Shown piece after piece: positions 5,193 to 5,291 of a stretch of DNA of 5,291 bases (positions are counted from its first letter, which is position 1; every line of letters begins with the position of its first letter). Under the pieces are notes generated by a model. That model was not told the origin of the DNA, searched no databases, and was given only the letters and a program-made list of their open reading frames with translations. Source of the DNA: an uncultured Synergistales bacterium (lineage in GTDB: Bacteria > Synergistota > Synergistia > Synergistales > Aminobacteriaceae); NCBI GenBank assembly GCA_905233335.1, contig CAJOED010000104.1, forward strand, positions 1-5,291, written 5' to 3'. The translations under genes were made by a program, and so were the position numbers.

Positions 5193-5291
5193 TTGACAAA
5201 ACAGTATAATCATGGTATAGAAGCCCGAAGCCCGAAGCCCGAAGCCCGAAGCCCGAAGCCCGAAGCCCGAAGCCCGAAGCCCGAAGCCCGA
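5193..5291 (+). CDS. Partial ORF with (EARSPKP)n heptapeptide repeat, TTG start, function unknown
   Basis: From TTG the ORF reads MTKQYNHGI and then three copies of EARSPKP plus EAR, open at the right edge (33 codons seen). The repeat is charged, proline-rich and probably disordered, such as a linker or surface-exposed tail; I cannot name a family. Because the DNA unit is 7 bp, all three plus-strand frames encode the same cyclic heptapeptide with no stops, so an open frame is weak evidence of coding; the AAGGAG upstream is the main support. It starts 34 nt after the GTPase stop, so the two may share a transcript. Loss or gain of units would change the downstream frame. Confidence 0.4.
   Translation, partial: MTKQYNHGIEARSPKPEARSPKPEARSPKPEAR
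5220..5291 (+). repeat. Heptanucleotide tandem repeat (GAAGCCC), at least ten perfect copies
   Basis: Ten complete GAAGCCC units and two more bases run to the window edge without a single mismatch, so the true length is unknown. Perfect short tandem arrays of this size are prone to slipped-strand changes. On the minus strand the unit reads GGGCTTC, giving GGG tracts every seven nt, a textbook G-quadruplex pattern. Confidence 0.97.

Noticed and set aside
5193..5210. TTGACA and TATAAT as a sigma-70 promoter
   Set aside because: Both hexamers are perfect, but only six nt separate them, so they cannot work together as -35 and -10.

Overview
The window looks like a chromosomal segment of a flagellated bacterium of medium GC content (judged by eye). 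A flagellar cap gene (fliD) and a diaminopimelate decarboxylase (lysA) fit a Gram-negative-type, lysine-prototrophic, motile organism. My best guess is the Synergistota, from the overall feel of the proteins and the short repetitive ORFs. That is an impression, not a proof, and other flagellated anaerobes are possible.

Layout. The left 2.5 kb is transcribed leftward: lysA (1257-2540), then a 65-nt gap holding a good ribosome binding site and a possible flagellar sigma-28 promoter, then fliD (1-1191), whose 3' part lies outside the window. A 92-bp gap (2541-2632) separates lysA from a rightward block and carries candidate divergent promoters. The rightward block starts with three tandem 98-bp units. 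Each encodes a 33-residue micro-ORF whose TGA stop overlaps the ATG of the next unit (ATGA). The fourth ATG opens a 743-residue protein whose first 47 nt are a copy of the unit. That protein has an N-terminal PAS-like domain, a short coiled coil, a dynamin-like GTPase domain and a C-terminal module with what looks like a decayed second P-loop. After it come an extended -10 motif, a ribosome binding site and a TTG-started ORF that runs at once into a heptanucleotide tandem repeat (GAAGCCC, at least ten copies), which leaves the window on the right.

How it may work together. lysA and fliD are housekeeping or motility genes with no evident link to the rightward block. The rightward block is the unusual part. 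The micro-ORF array is built so that ribosomes could pass from one 33-codon ORF to the next and finally to the PAS-GTPase, with a Shine-Dalgarno-like AAAGG inside the end of each micro-ORF. Unit number could therefore tune GTPase expression, or the units could be decaying duplications of the gene's own 5' end; the sequence gives some support to the second idea. The downstream heptanucleotide tract is a strong candidate for length variation, so the block has two potentially variable repeats flanking one signalling-type GTPase.
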